Below are positions 44,381 to 53,802 of a stretch of 64,000 nt of DNA, piece after piece. The stretch comes from Thermoplasmata archaeon (GTDB lineage: Archaea; Thermoplasmatota; Thermoplasmata; Lutacidiplasmatales; UBA184): NCBI GenBank assembly GCA_021816865.1, contig JAKAWX010000002.1:228039-292038 (forward strand). Direction: 5' to 3'. How positions within the stretch are numbered: the stretch's first letter is position 1; each line of letters starts with the position of its first letter. Position numbers and translations under genes: made by a program. A model generated the notes under the pieces. That model was not told the origin of the DNA and did no database searches. It was given only the letters and a program-made list of their open reading frames with translations.

Positions 44381-45721
44381 TCACGCCGGGCGAGGCCCGG
44401 GCTTCGCCGTGTCGTGCCGCTCGGGCAGCCCGACGTAGAGCTGGCGCGGGCGCGCGATCTTCTGTTCCTCGTCGACGATCATCTCTCGCCACTGGGCGAG
44501 CCAGCCGCTCATCCGCGGGATCGCGAACAGGACCGGGAACATGTCGGTGGGGAAGCCCATCGCCTGGTAGGTGATGCCCGAGTAGAAATCGACGTTCGGA
44601 TAGAGGTGGCGTTTGATGAAGTAATCATCGGAGAGCGCGACCTTCTCGAGCTCGAGCGCGATGTCGATGAGCGGGTTGCGTCCCATCTCGGAAAAGACCG
44701 ACTCGGCGACCTTCTGCACGATCCGCGCGCGCGGGTCGTAGCTTTTGTAGACCCGGTGGCCGAACCCCATCAGCCGGCGTTTGCCGGCCTTGACCTGCCG
44801 GATCAGTTTCGGGACGTTCTCCTTCGACCCGATCTCCTGGAGCATCCGCACGACCTGCTCGTTCGCCCCGCCGTGGAGCGGCCCGTAGAGCGCGGCGGCC
44901 GCGGCGGAGGCGCAGACGTATGGGTCGGCGTAGGAGCTCCCGACCGTCCGCATCGCGCTCGTGCTGCAGTTCTGCTCGTGGTCCGCGTGCAGCACGAAGA
45001 GGGTGTCGAGCGCCTTCGCGAGCACCGGGCTCGGGTCGTACCCCGTCGTCCAGGACGGCCGGTACATCATCGACAGGAAGTTCGCCGCGTAGCCGAGGTC
45101 GTTGCTCGGGTAGATGTACGCCATACCGATCGAGTGCCGGTAGGCGAACGCGGCGATCGTGGGGATCTTGGCGACGAGCCGGTGGATCTGCCGTTCGCGG
45201 AGGACGGAGTCGTGAATCTGCTTCGCCTCGGGGTAGAACGTCGACAGGGCCGCGAGCGTGCTGACCATCATCCCCATCGGGTGGGCGTCGTGATGGAATC
45301 CGTCCATGAACTTCTTGACGTTCTCGTGGACCATCGTGTGGTGCGTGATATGGTGCAGCCAGTCGTCGAGCTCGGTCCGCGTGGGAAAGTCGCCGTGGAT
45401 CAGCAGGTACGACACCTCGAGGTATGTCCGGCGCCCGGCGATCTCCTCGATCGGGTACCCCCGGTAGCGCAGGATCCCCGCGTCGCCGTCGATGAACGTG
45501 ATCGCGCTGCGGCACGATGCGGTGTTCTGGAACGCCGGGTCGTAGCTCAGGAGGCCGAAGTCGTCCGGCGAGGTCCGGATCTGGCGCAAGTCGGTGGCAC
45601 GCACCGCTCCGTCCTCGATCGGGAGGACGTACTGTCGCTGGGTCCGCTGATCGGTCACGGTGAGGGAACGTTTCGGGTCGGGAGACGGGACCGGGGCATC
45701 GGCCGGCGCTCGAACGGGCAT
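44381..45721 (-). CDS. gltA: Citrate synthase
   Basis: SAITFIDGDAGILRYRGYPIEEIA ... HADHEQNCSTSAMRTVGSSYADPYVCASAAAAALYGPLHGGANE ... MGFGHRVYKSYDPRA ... NVDFYSGITYQAMGFPTDMFPVLFAIPRMSGWLAQW. Confidence 0.96.
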   Translation of the reverse strand: MPVRAPADAPVPSPDPKRSLTVTDQRTQRQYVLPIEDGAVRATDLRQIRTSPDDFGLLSYDPAFQNTASCRSAITFIDGDAGILRYRGYPIEEIAGRRTYLEVSYLLIHGDFPTRTELDDWLHHITHHTMVHENVKKFMDGFHHDAHPMGMMVSTLAALSTFYPEAKQIHDSVLRERQIHRLVAKIPTIAAFAYRHSIGMAYIYPSNDLGYAANFLSMMYRPSWTTGYDPSPVLAKALDTLFVLHADHEQNCSTSAMRTVGSSYADPYVCASAAAAALYGPLHGGANEQVVRMLQEIGSKENVPKLIRQVKAGKRRLMGFGHRVYKSYDPRARIVQKVAESVFSEMGRNPLIDIALELEKVALSDDYFIKRHLYPNVDFYSGITYQAMGFPTDMFPVLFAIPRMSGWLAQWREMIVDEEQKIARPRQLYVGLPERHDTAKPGPRPA

Positions 45722-45844
45722 GCGGACCCGTAGGGGGCGCCGGGTATAGGCGCTTTGTCCGAGCGGATGCTTTCCGACACCCTCCTCTGGGTAGGCGCCG
45801 CTCACCGAAGCACCCGGGGGCCTACGGCGCGACCGACCACGGCT

Positions 45845-46812
45845 TCAGTTCGTTCCGTCCGCCCGGGCGAGGACCCGCAGGGCGCGGAGCGTGATCATCT
45901 TGCTCGGGCGACCCGCCGTCTCGAGGGCGAGCGGGGTCGGTCGGGCCCCGGGATGGTCCCGGTAGAAGCGAGCGATCGGTCCGACGACGTCGGGGTGAAC
46001 GGCGTCGAGGTTCCAGCGGCCGTCCGGTCGGCGCCTCCGACGGAGATGGTCGAGGGCGAACCCGAGCCGTCGGTCGTCGGAGTGCCCGAGGCTCGTCAGG
46101 AGGTCGAGCCCCACGAGGAGGTCGTAGTAGTAGTGGACCGGGTAGTGAAACCGAAACCAGGGCGCGTAGCGGGCTCCCTGGCGATGAAGTTCCCGTTCCA
46201 GGAAGAACTCCGCCGCAGCGTCGACGCATCGGCCCATGGCGGCGGTCCACTTCGAGCGAGGGTACGCGGCGAAGGCTGCGAGGCCTTCCCAGGAGTCGAG
46301 CCCACGACCGCCACCGAAGCACGACCAGCCGCCGCGCGGGTTCGCGGTCTCGATTAGCCACTCGAGACTGCGATGGATGCGGCTGTCGTCTACGTAGCCC
46401 ATTCGGACGAGCGCCGCGGTCATGTTTCCGACGACGCAGTGGTGACCCGTCCCCTTGGTATTCCCCCCAACGCCTCCGCCTCGGAGGGCAAACCGGGTCA
46501 TCCAGAGTTCGCACGACCGGCGGACCGCAGGCGTCGCGCGCGTGACGCCGAGGTCGGCGAGCACGAGGAGATTCCAGTGGGTGGAGATGTACTTCGGAGT
46601 GTACAGGCTCTTCTCCGCGTGCCACCAGCCGCTCGGGGCCCGCCGGGCGAGCAGGTCCGCCGCCCAACCCTCGCGCGGGATCGCCCGCTTCGCCTCGCGG
46701 ACGGCCGGGTCGGACTCGGGCCGTCCGAGGACGTCGCGAAGGGTCCGGTAGCGAACGGACGGCTGGTCCGTCTCGAGCAACCAGTCCACAACGGTCGGAG
46801 CGGAGGGCACGA
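45845..46812 (-). CDS. Alpha/alpha-toroid (prenyltransferase/squalene-cyclase-repeat-like) protein
   Basis: Repeats such as PSGWWHAEKSLYTPKYISTHWNLLVLADLG, NPRGGWSCFGGGRGLDSWEGLAAFAAYP, RPDGRWNLDAVHPD. ORF 45845..46978; start approximate. Confidence 0.6.
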
Positions 46813-46865
46813 GGCGACAAGAAAACGTCGCGGGATTAAGCGCGCGCCCCGGACGGGGCGGGGCC

Positions 46866-47447
46866 GTGGGAACCGAGACCCGCCCCGCAGCCCCGAGACC
46901 GCATATGCGCACCGACCGTGCCCCCGGCGTTCCGGTGAAGGAGGACGGGATGGAGCGGAGCGCCGCACGGCGTATCATCGATCTCGACGGCGCCGCCCGC
47001 GAGCGCGCGCTCCCGACACTGAACGAAGGGTTTGTCGGGATCTATCGCTGGCACGCGAAGCGGATGCTGGGGCGGGTTCCGAACGTACGCGCCGCCGAGC
47101 TCGGCGGAGAGATCGTGGGGGTCGCCCTGCTGGACCGACCTGCGCCCGACGTCGGTTACGTCTACTACCTCTCGGTCGGCGGTCGCCACCGGCGCGAGGG
47201 CATCGGAGGCGCTCTCCTGGACGACGCGCTGGAGCGGTTCCGGCACGACGGGACCAAGGTCGTCTACGCGGCGGTGGAAGGGGACAACCGGGCCTCGCTC
47301 GCCCTGTTTCGGTCCCGAGGTTTCCGGGTGGTGGAGCGTGACGAGAGGAGCTACCGTGACGGGGGCCTCGGACCGAAAGGCCTCCGAAGCCGCATGTGGG
47401 TCGTGTCGGGCGAGCAGGTGCTGGGGATCCGCTTCGGCCCACCCTAG
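46866..47447 (+). CDS. GNAT family N-acetyltransferase
   Basis: VGYVYYLSVGGRHRREGIGGALLDDALERFRHDGTKVVYAAVEGDNRASLALFRSRGFRVVE. Confidence 0.9.
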   Translation: MGTETRPAAPRPHMRTDRAPGVPVKEDGMERSAARRIIDLDGAARERALPTLNEGFVGIYRWHAKRMLGRVPNVRAAELGGEIVGVALLDRPAPDVGYVYYLSVGGRHRREGIGGALLDDALERFRHDGTKVVYAAVEGDNRASLALFRSRGFRVVERDERSYRDGGLGPKGLRSRMWVVSGEQVLGIRFGPP

Positions 47448-47501
47448 CACGTCACGGGGCGCGCGCCCGCCCCGGTCGACTCCCCGGAACGGTCCGTCCG
47501 C

Positions 47502-48161
47502 CTACGGCGGGTTCTGAAGATGGCCCCACGCCGTCGAGAAGCCGTAGAGCACCGCGGCGATCCCCGCGAGCACGACGACGATGAGGAACAGACCCAGCAG
47601 GGCGGCCCATACACGGGGGTACGACGGCGTGGGCGAGCCGCTCGGCAGGGGGTCGACCCCGGGGACCTTTGGCCCGGTGACGAACCAATCGACGTAGAGC
47701 GTCGCCGGGTAGGAGAGGATCGCGACGCCGCCGAAGGCGAGGTACATGAGGAACGTCTCGAGCGGGTCCTTGGTGAGGCCCAGGATGTAGGCCCGCGCGC
47801 CGTAGTAGATCACACCCGAACCGACCACGACCCCGAGCATGCCGACAAAGTGCGTCGGGAGACGGAACCACGTCGCCGCCCAGAACGAGAGCAGCAGCAG
47901 GCTGAGCATGAGGAGCGGGTCGAAGAAGAACAGGTTGTAGGACCCGGGAAGCGGCCACGTCAGCTCTCCCCAGAGGGCGATGATCCCCACGAGGCCGCCG
48001 AGCACCCCGAGGAGGAATCCCCCTTCGCGCAGGTGGGTCAGGGCGCGATCGGGGTCCTTTCGACGGGAATGGAGCCAGACGAAAAACGCCGTATAGAACA
48101 CCGCGGCCGCGATCAGTACGAGGAGGTCCAGCACCAAGGTCAGATCGTCGACGAACGCCAT
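47502..48161 (-). CDS. DUF981-like multi-TM membrane protein (copy 1)
   Basis: MAFVDDLTLVLDLLVLIAAAVFYTAFFVW..WGELTWPLPGSYNLFFFDPLLMLSLLLL..LGLTKDPLETFLMYLAFGGVAILSYPATLYVDWF. Start moved to the internal ATG near 48161. Confidence 0.7.
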   Translation of the reverse strand: MAFVDDLTLVLDLLVLIAAAVFYTAFFVWLHSRRKDPDRALTHLREGGFLLGVLGGLVGIIALWGELTWPLPGSYNLFFFDPLLMLSLLLLSFWAATWFRLPTHFVGMLGVVVGSGVIYYGARAYILGLTKDPLETFLMYLAFGGVAILSYPATLYVDWFVTGPKVPGVDPLPSGSPTPSYPRVWAALLGLFLIVVVLAGIAAVLYGFSTAWGHLQNPP

Positions 48162-48365
48162 CTCTCCTGTTCCCCTCCCCGAGCACCGGTTCCGGCCCTC
48201 CGGTCGGACGGTGGCCATCCGGTGGAGGTGGGTTATATCCGTCCCGTCAATCGTCGTTTACTCAAGTGCGATGGCGACGGTCGGTCCCGATGCGACCCCT
48301 CGGGCCCTCCGCCCGACGATCGCTTCCCGGGGATCGGCGGACCGCCCGGCGGCCCCCGGTACGAG

Positions 48366-48875
48366 ATGAAAGGACGACACCCCGCCCCAGGCATCCGCTC
48401 CGAGCCGACGGACCGCATCGAGCGAGCCCTCGACCCCGGCTCGGTCGGTGAGGTCCGCGCGTTGTTCCGGGAGTACGCGTCTCAACTCGGGTTCTCCCTC
48501 GAGTTCCAGGGGTTCGACCGCGAGCTCGTTCTACTGCCGGGCGAGTACGCGCCGCCTTCGGGAGCGCTTTACCTGGCCCGGGTCGGCCGCGACCCGGCCG
48601 GGTGCGTGGCCGTTCGCGACTTGGGCGACCGCACGTGCGAGATGAAGCGCCTGTACGTCCGACCCGGGTACCGCGGGCATGGTCTCGGACGGCGCCTCGC
48701 GGAACGGGCCATCGCCGAGGCCCGACGACTCCGCTACGCGCGGATGCGACTCGACACGGTCGCCGGGATGACCGAGGCGCTCGCCCTCTATCGTGACCTC
48801 GGGTTCCGAGCGATAGCCGCTTATCGGTTCAATCCCCGGACCGACGCGGCCTATTTCGAGCTCGAACTGAAGTAG
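48366..48875 (+). CDS. GNAT family N-acetyltransferase
   Basis: CEMKRLYVRPGYRGHGLGRRLAERAIAEARRLRYARMRLDTVAGMTEALALYRDLGFRAIAAYRFNP. Confidence 0.9.
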   Translation: MKGRHPAPGIRSEPTDRIERALDPGSVGEVRALFREYASQLGFSLEFQGFDRELVLLPGEYAPPSGALYLARVGRDPAGCVAVRDLGDRTCEMKRLYVRPGYRGHGLGRRLAERAIAEARRLRYARMRLDTVAGMTEALALYRDLGFRAIAAYRFNPRTDAAYFELELK

Positions 48876-48991
48876 TCCGAGAGCGGACGGGGGGGGCACC
48901 CTGTCGTCCCGTTCGAGCCTTGCGGACAACGCCCGAGTCCTTCCGCGACGAGCGAGAGGCTCCGCTCCTGTTTCATGGAGAGGCGGACGCG

Positions 48992-49402
48992 CTACGCCTT
49001 CGCGACCGGGCTGTGGGGTCTGCGCACGCGCTCTCGTGCCGACCGGACCGCGCGGGCCACTTCGGCCGAATCGACCCCGCGAACGAGCCGAAACCGGTGC
49101 GCCCCGATCTCGATGCCGGGGAGCTCTACGCGGTCGCCGTAGCCGATCCGCAGCCAGAATCGGTGGGGCACGACCGTCTCGATGGAACCGAGCGATTGGG
49201 AGAAGGTCGGCGTCGGTTCGAGCCGGCGTCCGCCCAAGACGCCCGCCCGACGATAGAACAGGCACCGACGGTCGGTCAGCACGAGGCAGCCCGTGCGCTC
49301 GCGGGCCCCCTCCTCCTCGGCAGCCTGCGCGGTCCAAGTACCGAGCACGGACTCGCCCGGTTCAAGCCCGGGCGCGGATTCGACCGGCGCATCGCGACTC
49401 AT
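48992..49402 (-). CDS. PH/GRAM-like domain protein, unknown function
   Basis: MSRDAPVESAPGLEPGESVLGTWTAQAAEEEGARERTGCLVLTDRRCLFYRRAGVL..SLGSIETVVPHRFWLRIGYGDRVELPGIEIGAHRFRLVRG. Confidence 0.6.
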   Translation of the reverse strand: MSRDAPVESAPGLEPGESVLGTWTAQAAEEEGARERTGCLVLTDRRCLFYRRAGVLGGRRLEPTPTFSQSLGSIETVVPHRFWLRIGYGDRVELPGIEIGAHRFRLVRGVDSAEVARAVRSARERVRRPHSPVAKA

Positions 49403-49634
49403 GCGTGGCCCGGATCCCCACGGCACCGCCCGATTTAACCCGCGCCGTGATGCTCCTCCGAGAACGAGGGCGCGAGGAGTGTCGGTGCCACGCGATCGGC
49501 CCCAGCCCACGGGCCGCTCGCGCGTGCGAGCCCGCAGACCGCTCTTCGACCGCGGCCGAGCCCACGTCGGGAGCCTCCGGGCCCACCCTACGAGTTTTTC
49601 TCCCGTGGCGAGATATCGGGGAAGCCCCCGAACG

Positions 49635-49859
49635 ATGCCGTACGTCGAGTACGACGAGGTCGAAGCGGTTTGTTCCGATTGCGGACGAGCGTTCCGTTCG
49701 GAGGAAGCGCTCGCGGAGCACCGGGCGCAGGCGCACGCGGGTACGGGGCCGACGCCCCCGAAGGCGGTGCCCGTCACGGTCGCGTGCTCGGTATGCCACC
49801 AGAAGTTCCCGTCCACGGCGGCCCTGGTGCGTCACAACGCGAGAGCGCACACCGGTTGA
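49635..49859 (+). CDS. Two-finger C2H2 zinc-finger protein
   Basis: VCSDCGRAFRSEEALAEHRAQAH and ACSVCHQKFPSTAALVRHNARAH: two canonical CX2C-X12-HX3-4H fingers. Confidence 0.82.
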   Translation: MPYVEYDEVEAVCSDCGRAFRSEEALAEHRAQAHAGTGPTPPKAVPVTVACSVCHQKFPSTAALVRHNARAHTG

Positions 49860-49932
49860 ACCGCTCGCTCGGGGCGGCCGTCGGGGACCGGGTTATGTAG
49901 GCCGTTCCCCTTTCACGGCCCAGAGTGGACCC

Positions 49933-50481
49933 ATGCCCGCCCGAAAGCGCGCCCGAAATCGTCGGCCCCGTCCTCGAGCAGTACCCCCGATCCCTCGAGG
50001 GTACCCGACGATCGTCCCCTACCTCGCCGTGCGGGACGGGGTGGCCGCCCTCGAGTTCTACCGGACGGCGTTCGGGGCCAAGGAGCTCGCCCGGCGCACG
50101 ACGCCCGACGGGAAGCTCATCCACGGGCGGATCAAGATCGGCAACTCCGTCGTAATGCTCTCGGACGTCTTCCCGGGAGCGAACGTGGCCGCCCCCTCGA
50201 TGGTCGGAACCACAACCGTCACGCTCCACCTCTACTCGAAGAACGTGGACGCCCTCTGGGACCGAGCGGTGGCGGCCGGGGCAAAGGTCACAATGCCGCT
50301 CGAGAACCAGTACTGGGGGGAGCGGTACGGTCACCTCGAGGATCCGTTCGGCCACCACTGGTCGCTCTCGATGCGGGTGACGATGAGCCGCTCCGAGCAG
50401 GCCGCGAAGCGGGCCGACGCCGAGGCCGCGTTCGCGCGGGGCGAGCACCCTCAGCGCGAGCCGCCGTTCGGCGACGCGTAG
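49933..50481 (+). CDS. VOC/glyoxalase-fold protein (PhnB-like)
   Basis: IVPYLAVRDGVAALEFYRTAFGAKELARRTTPDGKLIHGRIKIGNSVVMLSDVFPG ... YWGERYGHLEDPFGHHWSLS. Confidence 0.92.
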   Translation: MPARKRARNRRPRPRAVPPIPRGYPTIVPYLAVRDGVAALEFYRTAFGAKELARRTTPDGKLIHGRIKIGNSVVMLSDVFPGANVAAPSMVGTTTVTLHLYSKNVDALWDRAVAAGAKVTMPLENQYWGERYGHLEDPFGHHWSLSMRVTMSRSEQAAKRADAEAAFARGEHPQREPPFGDA

Positions 50482-50613
50482 TCCGGCGCGCCCGCCGGGA
50501 ACCGCGAATCTCCCGGCGGGCCGGCCGAGCGGGCGCGCTCCCCGGCCCGAGGGTGAACCCTTGTTGACCATTGGATTATGCGGTTCGACGCCGAACCCAC
50601 CGGGAGGGGAACG

Positions 50614-52248
50614 ATGCTCGCGGGAACGCCGGTGATCCTGCTGCGCGAGGGTACGGAACGCGCTCAGGGAGTGGACGCTCAGAAGGAGATCATTCGTGCG
50701 GCCCGGGCGGTCGCCGATTCGATCCGGTCGACGCTCGGCCCGCGCGGGAGCGACAAGATGCTCGTCGACTCCCTCGGCGACGTCGTGATCACGAACGACG
50801 GGGCGACGATCCTCCAGAAGATGGAGGTCCAGCATCCCGCGGCCAAGATGCTCGTCGAGGTCGCGAAGGCGCAGGACCAGGAGTGCGGAGACGGGACGAA
50901 AACGTCGGTGATACTGGTGGGAGAGTTGTTGCGTCGCGCCGAGGAGCTGATGGAGGAGAAGGTCCACCCGACGATCATCACGCGCGGCTACCAGATGGCT
51001 GCCGAGAAGGCGCTCGAGGTCCTGCAGTCGATCGGCCGCCCCGTCGGGCTCACCGACACCGAGCTGCTGCGCCGCATCGCGATGACGTCGATGATCTCGA
51101 AGGGGGTCAGCGGATACCGCGCCGACCTCGCGAGCCTCGCCGTGCGCGCGGTGACGGAGGTCATCGACGCGCACGACGGCGGCCTCCGGTTCGATCGCAA
51201 GAACATCCAGATCGTCAAACGCCAGGGTGGCGACATCCCGGACTCCGAGGTCGTCGAGGGTCACATCGTCGAGCAGGCGGCCGTCCACTCCGATATGCCG
51301 AAGCTCGTGACGAACGCCCGAATCGCGCTCGTTGAGGCCCCCATCGAAGTGAAGAAGACCGAGTTCACCTCCGAAATCCGCATCACCGAGGTGCGGCAGG
51401 TTCAAGGGTTCCTGGACGAGGAAGCCCGGATGGTCCAGACGATGGTCGATGCGATCGTCCGCTCGGGAGCGAACGTCATCTTCTCCGAGAAGGGGATCGA
51501 CGACGTCGCGGCCGAGCACCTCGCGAGGGCCGGGGTCTACGCGGTCCGGCGTGCGAAGCGGACCGACCTCGAACTGCTCGCCCGCGCCACCGGCGCGCGG
51601 CTCGTCGCTCGACCCGTTGACCTCGGTTCGGACGACCTCGGCCGATCCGGTCGGGTCGAGGAACGGAAGATCGGGGACGACCGCCTGACCTTGGTCACGG
51701 ATTGTCCGCACGCCCGGGCGGTCACGCTGCTCGTCCGCGGGGGGAGTCAGCACGTCGTGGACGAGGTCGAGCGCTCGCTCGAGGATGCGATCCGGACGGT
51801 GGGCATCGCGCTCGAGGACGGTCGGATCGTCACCGGCGCCGGCGCCGCGGCGGTCGAGCTCGCATCGGGACTGCGCGAATTCGCCGTAACGGTCGGGGGC
51901 CGGGAGCAGATGGCGGTCGAGGCGTTCGCGAACGCGCTCGAGGTCATCCCGCTGACCCTCGCCGAGAACGCCGGCATGGACACGATCGATGCGCTCATCG
52001 AGCTCCGCCGGCTGCACAAGGCCGGCGACGTCCACGTGGGGGTGAACGTCCCCGAGGGGCGGATCTCCCGGATGGACGACGTCGCCGTCGAGCCGTTGCG
52101 GGTCGACCGCCAGGCGATCCTCAGCGCGACCGATGCGAGCGTCATGCTCCTGCGGATCGACGACGTCGTTTCCTCGCGGCGCGCCGCGGCCGGCGCACCG
52201 GCTCCCCCGCACCCCGCCCCGTCCATGCCCGGCGAGGCGTACGCCTAA
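50614..52248 (+). CDS. Thermosome subunit (group II chaperonin)
   Basis: [73 protein letters not shown] is the chaperonin signature. Confidence 0.97.
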   Translation: MLAGTPVILLREGTERAQGVDAQKEIIRAARAVADSIRSTLGPRGSDKMLVDSLGDVVITNDGATILQKMEVQHPAAKMLVEVAKAQDQECGDGTKTSVILVGELLRRAEELMEEKVHPTIITRGYQMAAEKALEVLQSIGRPVGLTDTELLRRIAMTSMISKGVSGYRADLASLAVRAVTEVIDAHDGGLRFDRKNIQIVKRQGGDIPDSEVVEGHIVEQAAVHSDMPKLVTNARIALVEAPIEVKKTEFTSEIRITEVRQVQGFLDEEARMVQTMVDAIVRSGANVIFSEKGIDDVAAEHLARAGVYAVRRAKRTDLELLARATGARLVARPVDLGSDDLGRSGRVEERKIGDDRLTLVTDCPHARAVTLLVRGGSQHVVDEVERSLEDAIRTVGIALEDGRIVTGAGAAAVELASGLREFAVTVGGREQMAVEAFANALEVIPLTLAENAGMDTIDALIELRRLHKAGDVHVGVNVPEGRISRMDDVAVEPLRVDRQAILSATDASVMLLRIDDVVSSRRAAAGAPAPPHPAPSMPGEAYA

Positions 52249-52284
52249 GGGAGGGAGCCTCCGCTCCGGGGACCCGGAGGTACC

Positions 52285-53028
52285 GTGCTTCGGGTATGGC
52301 CGGGGGCTCGCCGAACGGCCGCGGCGCCGGGGGACGACGCCTCCGACGTTCTCGACCCGCTCGGCGAGCTCGTGACGTTCCTCGTCCCCGGAGGAGAAGT
52401 CTGGGGCGACCTCGCCCTGCCGACGAACTCCCTCGGGACCGTCGTCTTCGCCCACGGGAGCGGAAGCGGGCGGACGAGCCCGCGCAATCGGTGGGTCGCG
52501 ACCGAGCTCGCGGACGCCGGGATCGCCACGCTGCTCCTCGATCTATTGACCCCGACCGAGGCGGAGGTCGACCGGTCGACCCGCCGGTTTCGGTTCGACA
52601 TCCCCCGGCTCTCCGAGCGCCTGATCGCCGTGGCGGACGCGCTGGCCAGGCGAACGGGAACGGGAGGAAAGCCGATCGGCCTGTACGGAGCGAGCACGGG
52701 CGGCGCGGCGGCGCTCATGGCGGCGGCGGCGCGGCCCTCGACGATCCGGGCGCTCGTCTTGCGTGGGGCGAGGAGCGACCTCGCCGGACCGGCGGTGCAT
52801 CGGGTCACCGCGCCGACCCTCTTCCTCGTCGGCGAGCTTGACCCCGCGATCCAGGAGGTCAACCGGTCGACCTTCGACGCGATGCGCTCGGAGAAGCGTC
52901 TCGAAGTGGTCCGGGGCGCGAGTCACCTCTTCGAGGAGCCCGGCACGCTCGAGGAGGTCGCCCGTCACACCCGGGAGTGGTTCCAGAAATACTTCCTTTC
53001 CCCTTCGGGCCGGAGAGGGGGGACCTGA
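52285..53028 (+). CDS. Alpha/beta hydrolase (dienelactone-hydrolase-like)
   Basis: GTVVFAHGSGSGRTSPRN ... GLYGASTGGAAALMAAA ... PTLFLVGELDPAIQ ... VRGASHLFEEPG. Confidence 0.85.
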   Translation: MLRVWPGARRTAAAPGDDASDVLDPLGELVTFLVPGGEVWGDLALPTNSLGTVVFAHGSGSGRTSPRNRWVATELADAGIATLLLDLLTPTEAEVDRSTRRFRFDIPRLSERLIAVADALARRTGTGGKPIGLYGASTGGAAALMAAAARPSTIRALVLRGARSDLAGPAVHRVTAPTLFLVGELDPAIQEVNRSTFDAMRSEKRLEVVRGASHLFEEPGTLEEVARHTREWFQKYFLSPSGRRGGT

Positions 53029-53768
53029 CGCCGCAGCGTCGCCTCGACCCGGAACTCGAGCCGGTCTCGCACGGGGAGTGCACCCTCGAGATCGACGCGC
53101 TGCTCGAGGGGACGACCCACGTCTCGGGGATCGGTTGGCGGCTCACAACCCCGGAGGGGTCGGGAAAGGTGCACCGCGAGACGCGGCGCTACGGTCGAAC
53201 GCTCATCTTCTCCGAGCTGGCCGCGCTTCGCGGGGGGCTCGAGGAGGCCCGACGAGCGAACTGCCGAGGACTGCGCGTCGTGAGTCCGAACCCGCTCCTC
53301 GAGCGGCTCCTCCTCGGTCCGTCCCCGCCTCGACTTCGGCGTGCGGGGCGCGCCGCCGAACGGCTCGCGCCGATCGTCTCGGCGTTCGATCGCGTGGCGT
53401 TCGAGGTCTCCCCCCTGCCCGAGGCGGAGCTGCGGCACGCCGTCGGTGAGGCGCTCGACGTCGGTCTCCATGCCGCCGCCGAACGAACCGAGCACCGGAT
53501 CGCCGTCATGGAGGGCATCGTCGCCCGTTCGCGGGAAGTCCTTCTCGAGCGGCGGGACGGGGGGTGGGTCGCGAACGGACGCTACCGCGTGCGGCTCGAC
53601 CCTCTGAGCTGCGAGTGTCCCGCGTGGACGGCGCGATGGTCGAGGGCCCCGGTCGCCGGCCGGAGGGCGGGACGGCTTCCGTGCAAGCACCTGGTTGCCC
53701 TCGCCGTCCACGAAGGGATCACCGTCCCGGCGGATCTCGCGCAACTGGGCCGGCGGGCGTCGAGCTAG
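52977..53768 (+). CDS. SWIM zinc-finger protein with N-terminal RNase H-like region
   Basis: CECPAWT..(17 aa)..LPCKHLVALAVHEG (CxCxnCxH). N-term CTLEIDALLEG..SGIGWRLTTPEG..FSELAALRGGLEEARRANCRGLRVVS resembles the RNase HI fold. Start uncertain. Confidence 0.65.
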   Translation: MVPEILPFPFGPERGDLTPQRRLDPELEPVSHGECTLEIDALLEGTTHVSGIGWRLTTPEGSGKVHRETRRYGRTLIFSELAALRGGLEEARRANCRGLRVVSPNPLLERLLLGPSPPRLRRAGRAAERLAPIVSAFDRVAFEVSPLPEAELRHAVGEALDVGLHAAAERTEHRIAVMEGIVARSREVLLERRDGGWVANGRYRVRLDPLSCECPAWTARWSRAPVAGRRAGRLPCKHLVALAVHEGITVPADLAQLGRRASS

Positions 53769-53802
53769 GGCCGGTCCCCTAGGATGGGGTATCCGGGCGG
53801 AG

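Noticed and set aside
50614-52248. Thermosome without an obvious GGM-rich C-terminal tail as a novelty
   Set aside because: C-terminal tails of archaeal chaperonins vary; the absence alone is not informative.
49774-52455. 893-aa minus-strand ORF opposite the thermosome
   Set aside because: Antisense to an unmistakable chaperonin gene; composition (Arg/Asp/His/Val) is typical of a GC-rich complementary frame.
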